A DNA stretch of 64,000 nt, taken from assembly GCF_001426195.1 (NCBI RefSeq), contig NZ_LMRS01000056.1, positions 209,144-273,143 of the forward strand, given 5' to 3'. Source of the DNA: Sphingomonas sp. Leaf339 (GTDB lineage: Bacteria; Pseudomonadota; Alphaproteobacteria; Sphingomonadales; Sphingomonadaceae). The translations under genes were made by a program, and so were the position numbers. Each line of letters starts with the position of its first letter. Position 1 is the first letter of the stretch. This document shows, piece after piece, positions 61,839-64,000 of the stretch. The notes beneath the pieces are model-generated. The model ran no database searches. It was given only the letters and a program-made list of their open reading frames with translations, and had not been told where the DNA came from.

Positions 61839-62786
61839 TCAACGAAAGGCGGTCGCCTGCGCCGCCACCGCCGCCCACGCCTCGACCTCGGCCGGATAGC
61901 GCGCCGTCACCACCAGATCGCTCGCAACCCCGGCGGCGATATCGACGGTCACCTCGCCAGCCCATTCGAACGTCGCATTGCCCGACAGCGTCACCATGGC
62001 GTCTTCGTCCGCCACCGCACGGACCAGTCCGCCACGGTTCAGCACCGTCACCGGCTCACCAAACCGCCACCGGCCGGTCAGGCACGCCGCATAGGTCGAT
62101 GCCGCCATCGCACTGCCGCAACTGTTGGTCAGGCCGACACCGCGTTCATAGGTGCGCACAAATAGCGAATCGGCACCGACCACCACGAAGCTGACATTGC
62201 CGCGGTTCGGCAGCCAGTCGGGCGCCGCTTCGCATTGCTCGCCGATCCGTACCAGCTCGGGCTTCTCGATCGCCTCGACGAAGCTCACCAGATGCGGATT
62301 GGGGATCGCCACCGCCGTGAACAGCCGCTCGCCGAGCGGCGCGACGGCCGCATCGACGATACGGCTGGCGCCGACATGCATCGGCCAACGTGTGACATCC
62401 AGCGACGCCGGCCCCGCCGTCTCGCGCACCGTGTACACCCCAGCCGCGATATCCGCATCGCGTGCCACGGTCGCCAGCGAGTTCACCAGTCGCACGCCCG
62501 CCTGCTCGACGGCCAGCGCATCGAACCCTGCCCGCGCGACGCAGCGCAGGCCGTTCAGGCACGTCTCCGCCTCCGATCCGTCGACATTGAACATGCGAAA
62601 ACCGATCGGGTGCGTCGCATTGCCGTCCAGCAACAGCAACAGGCCGTCGCCCCCCACCGGCCCCGCCCGGTCCGCCAGCGCCCGCGCCACGCCCGCCCAC
62701 TCGCCATCCGATAGCGACAGCCCACGCGCGTCGATCAGCGGGAAGTCGTTACCCGATCCGTGGCATTTGACGATCGACAGGCGCAT
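61839..62786 (-). CDS. dapF: Diaminopimelate epimerase, divergent active-site motifs
   Basis: 315 aa from ATG 62786. Interconverts LL- and meso-diaminopimelate for lysine and peptidoglycan. KCHGSGNDFPLIDAR, MFNVDGSEAETCLNGLRCVA and YERGVGLTNSCGSAMAAS correspond to the family blocks. Both catalytic Cys are present (ETCLNG; NSCGSA), but the usual CGNGxR reads CLNGLR and GETxACGTGA reads GLTNSCGSAM. No strong ribosome site is visible. It starts 25 bp after the DUF6456 gene. Confidence 0.83.
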   Translation of the reverse strand: MRLSIVKCHGSGNDFPLIDARGLSLSDGEWAGVARALADRAGPVGGDGLLLLLDGNATHPIGFRMFNVDGSEAETCLNGLRCVARAGFDALAVEQAGVRLVNSLATVARDADIAAGVYTVRETAGPASLDVTRWPMHVGASRIVDAAVAPLGERLFTAVAIPNPHLVSFVEAIEKPELVRIGEQCEAAPDWLPNRGNVSFVVVGADSLFVRTYERGVGLTNSCGSAMAASTYAACLTGRWRFGEPVTVLNRGGLVRAVADEDAMVTLSGNATFEWAGEVTVDIAAGVASDLVVTARYPAEVEAWAAVAAQATAFR

Positions 62787-62811
62787 GGGAATGGGGTCCG
62801 GGTGCAGGTGG

Positions 62812-63261
62812 TCAGTGAACCCCATAATGGGATGCCACACGGTCCAGCGCCAGTGTCAGGACCAGCCGCCCCGCCCGTGCCGGCCACCCCATCGCCTTTT
62901 CCGCCGCCGGCAATGCCTCCCCCGCACACACCACCCGCCACAAGATGTCGGCCAGTCCCGGCCCCGCCGCCGCCACCGCCGCATCGAAGCCGCGCTTGGC
63001 CGCCAGTTGCGCGGTGGCGGGGTCGTCCGCCATCCCGCCGCGCGATCCGTCGACGCGGGCGCTCCACTGCATTGTCACGCTGGGGCCGAGCGAGGCGCGT
63101 TCGTAATCGGTGCGCAACCGCTCCCCTGCCTCGAACTGCCGGGGCGTTACCAGCCCCCGCGCCCGCAGCCAGCCGAGCGGTGATTCGGCGACGTTCATCA
63201 TCACCCGCCGCCCGCGTGACCCATCCTCGCCACCCAAGGTCCGTTCCACCAGTTCACGCAT
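62812..63261 (-). CDS. DUF6456 protein
   Basis: 149 aa. Landmarks of the family: SPLGWLRARGLVTPRQFEAG, ERLRTDYERASLGPSVTMQW, AAGPGLADILWRVVCAGEAL and GWPARAGRLVLTLALDRVAS. In alphaproteobacteria this domain often follows a helix-turn-helix; here it stands alone. Predicted helical, cytoplasmic, unknown function. Divergent from the XRE regulator across 85 bp. Confidence 0.85.
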   Translation of the reverse strand: MRELVERTLGGEDGSRGRRVMMNVAESPLGWLRARGLVTPRQFEAGERLRTDYERASLGPSVTMQWSARVDGSRGGMADDPATAQLAAKRGFDAAVAAAGPGLADILWRVVCAGEALPAAEKAMGWPARAGRLVLTLALDRVASHYGVH

Positions 63262-63346
63262 CCGTCATCTCCTATCCGACGGCATGGGCTTGCCATAACG
63301 GCACGGTTGCAGGACAGTGGCGAACCTATCCGGTTGGAGAAATTCG

Positions 63347-63904
63347 ATGATAACCGCCATTCGGGAGGTTCGCCGCGCCAAGGGCATGACGCTGGATCAG
63401 GTCGCGCAGGCATGCGTGCCGCCGACCACCGCACAGACGATCGGACGGCTGGAAACCGGTACACGCACAGTGTCGGTCGATTGGCTGAACCGCATCGCCG
63501 CCGCGCTGGGCGTGGCCGCGGCCGACCTGGTCCGCCTGCCCGATCGGCAGGATCTGCCCATTGCAGCGTTGCTGGACGAAACTGGCGCCCATGCCCTGCG
63601 GCGCCCCGCCACCGCCGCCCCACCCGTGGTCCTGCCGGGCATGGTGGCGATCACCGTCGGCACCGCGACCGGCGATTACCGAGCGGGCGACATGTTATGG
63701 TGCGAAACGCTGGCCCCCGCCGACTTCGCCCGCGCGCTCGACCGCGATGTGCTCGCCCCCCGGCCCGCCGGCCGATTTGCGTTCGGGCGGCTGGTGGCGA
63801 TCGAGGGTCAGGTGATCCGCTTGCTGCCGCCCGCGTCCCCGCGTGAGCAGGTGGACGACCCGGCGTGGCTCGCGCTGCCGGTCCGGCTGGTCAGGTCGTT
63901 GTAA
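63347..63904 (+). CDS. XRE-family helix-turn-helix regulator with C-terminal domain
   Basis: 185 aa from ATG 63347 (GGAGA 7 bp upstream). HTH_3 at about 3-60: IREVRRAKGMTLDQVAQACV, QTIGRLETGTRTVSVDWLNR, IAAALGVAAADLVRLP. The C-terminal about 75-185 contains a compact beta-rich region (VVLPGMVAITVGTATGDYRA, FAFGRLVAIEGQVIRLLPPA) that resembles the S24/LexA-like peptidase fold, but the Ser/Lys dyad is not obvious. Target unknown; perhaps its divergent DUF6456 neighbour. Confidence 0.8.
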   Translation: MITAIREVRRAKGMTLDQVAQACVPPTTAQTIGRLETGTRTVSVDWLNRIAAALGVAAADLVRLPDRQDLPIAALLDETGAHALRRPATAAPPVVLPGMVAITVGTATGDYRAGDMLWCETLAPADFARALDRDVLAPRPAGRFAFGRLVAIEGQVIRLLPPASPREQVDDPAWLALPVRLVRSL

Positions 63905-63909
63905 AACGT

Positions 63910-64000
63910 ATGGCTCGCCCCGTCGGCAAGCGGTTTGTGTCTAATATTCTGAGCAGTCTGCGAAAACGTATCCGGCCTTTCGACGCGAGGTCGTTGGCCA
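63910..64000 (+). CDS. Possible start of a gene truncated by the window end
   Basis: An ATG at 63910 opens a frame with no stop to the end of the window: MARPVGKRFVSNILSSLRKR, continuing IRPFDARSLA. A GTG at 63937 could also be the start. The Lys/Arg-rich N-terminus is not diagnostic and the ribosome site is weak. Confidence 0.3.
   Translation, partial: MARPVGKRFVSNILSSLRKRIRPFDARSLA

Overview
This window looks like a contiguous chromosomal segment of a high-GC alphaproteobacterium of the Sphingomonadaceae, most likely Sphingomonas or a close relative. The evidence is a PEP-CTERM tail of the sphingomonad PEPxxWAMM type, a class I PHA synthase with a phasin, the gene orders lgt-midA-pgeF and Suv3 helicase-S4-fdxA-carD, DUF6456 and DUF2807 proteins, and heavy use of G or C at third codon positions. 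I see no rRNA, tRNA, CRISPR array, prophage or intact insertion sequence. The content is mostly core housekeeping genes, tightly packed, with many 4-bp start/stop overlaps.

Layout. 1-7.7 kb: an anchored helix-hairpin-helix protein, a membrane-bound LuxR-type regulator with an outer Ig-like domain, a CorC-family transporter, a glycine-zipper/OmpA lipoprotein, tadA, rpmB, a phytase-like esterase and small envelope proteins. 7.7-13.7 kb (minus): phaB, hemH, a solitary Tat-exported molybdenum hydroxylase subunit and an acyl-CoA synthetase. 13.8-17.7 kb (plus): lgt, midA, a GNAT enzyme, pgeF and an HPP membrane protein. 17.8-19.9 kb: a cystathionine gamma-synthase family enzyme, a phosphoribosyltransferase and a decayed small gene. 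20-23 kb (minus): a UshA-type nucleotidase and murA. 23-28.6 kb: a Crp/Fnr regulator, clpS, phasin, phaC and an alaC-like aminotransferase. 28.7-36.6 kb: DUF2061, an unanchored protein with three TonB-like repeats, rsh, a GH31 glycosidase and an M48 protease.

36.6-41.8 kb is a polyprenyl-sugar / surface-glycan module: GT2, methyltransferase, GtrA, a GT-C-like membrane protein and a sialate O-acetylesterase-like esterase. 41.8-46.9 kb: marC, folD, yggT, argB, a queuosine-precursor transporter and a CNT nucleoside transporter. 46.9-52.8 kb: a MerR/TipAS regulator with its operator, a fasciclin protein, a PEP-CTERM phytase-like protein, an EF-hand lipoprotein, 3-hydroxybutyryl-CoA dehydrogenase and DUF1176. 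52.8-59.4 kb: an M23 peptidase, Suv3-like helicase, S4 protein, fdxA, a Tat-exported alpha/beta hydrolase and carD. 59.4-64 kb: two tandem DUF2807 proteins, an MpaB-type oxygenase, dapF, DUF6456, an XRE regulator and a possible gene running off the end.

Functional themes are polyhydroxybutyrate storage (phaB, phaC, phasin, 3-hydroxybutyryl-CoA dehydrogenase), cell-envelope biogenesis (lgt, murA, dapF, pgeF, M23, GT module), stringent and starvation control (rsh, carD) and tRNA modification (tadA, queuosine-precursor transport). I did not find a convincing new multi-gene system. The least explained signals are a dispersed intergenic repeat family of about 105-125 bp present in four copies (CTGTCCT at one end, paired ACTTT blocks at the other), a long nested inverted repeat at 1737-1921, the membrane LuxR/Ig protein, the three-repeat TonB-like protein, and several near-perfect operator-like palindromes upstream of the phasin, GH31, MerR and DUF2807 genes.
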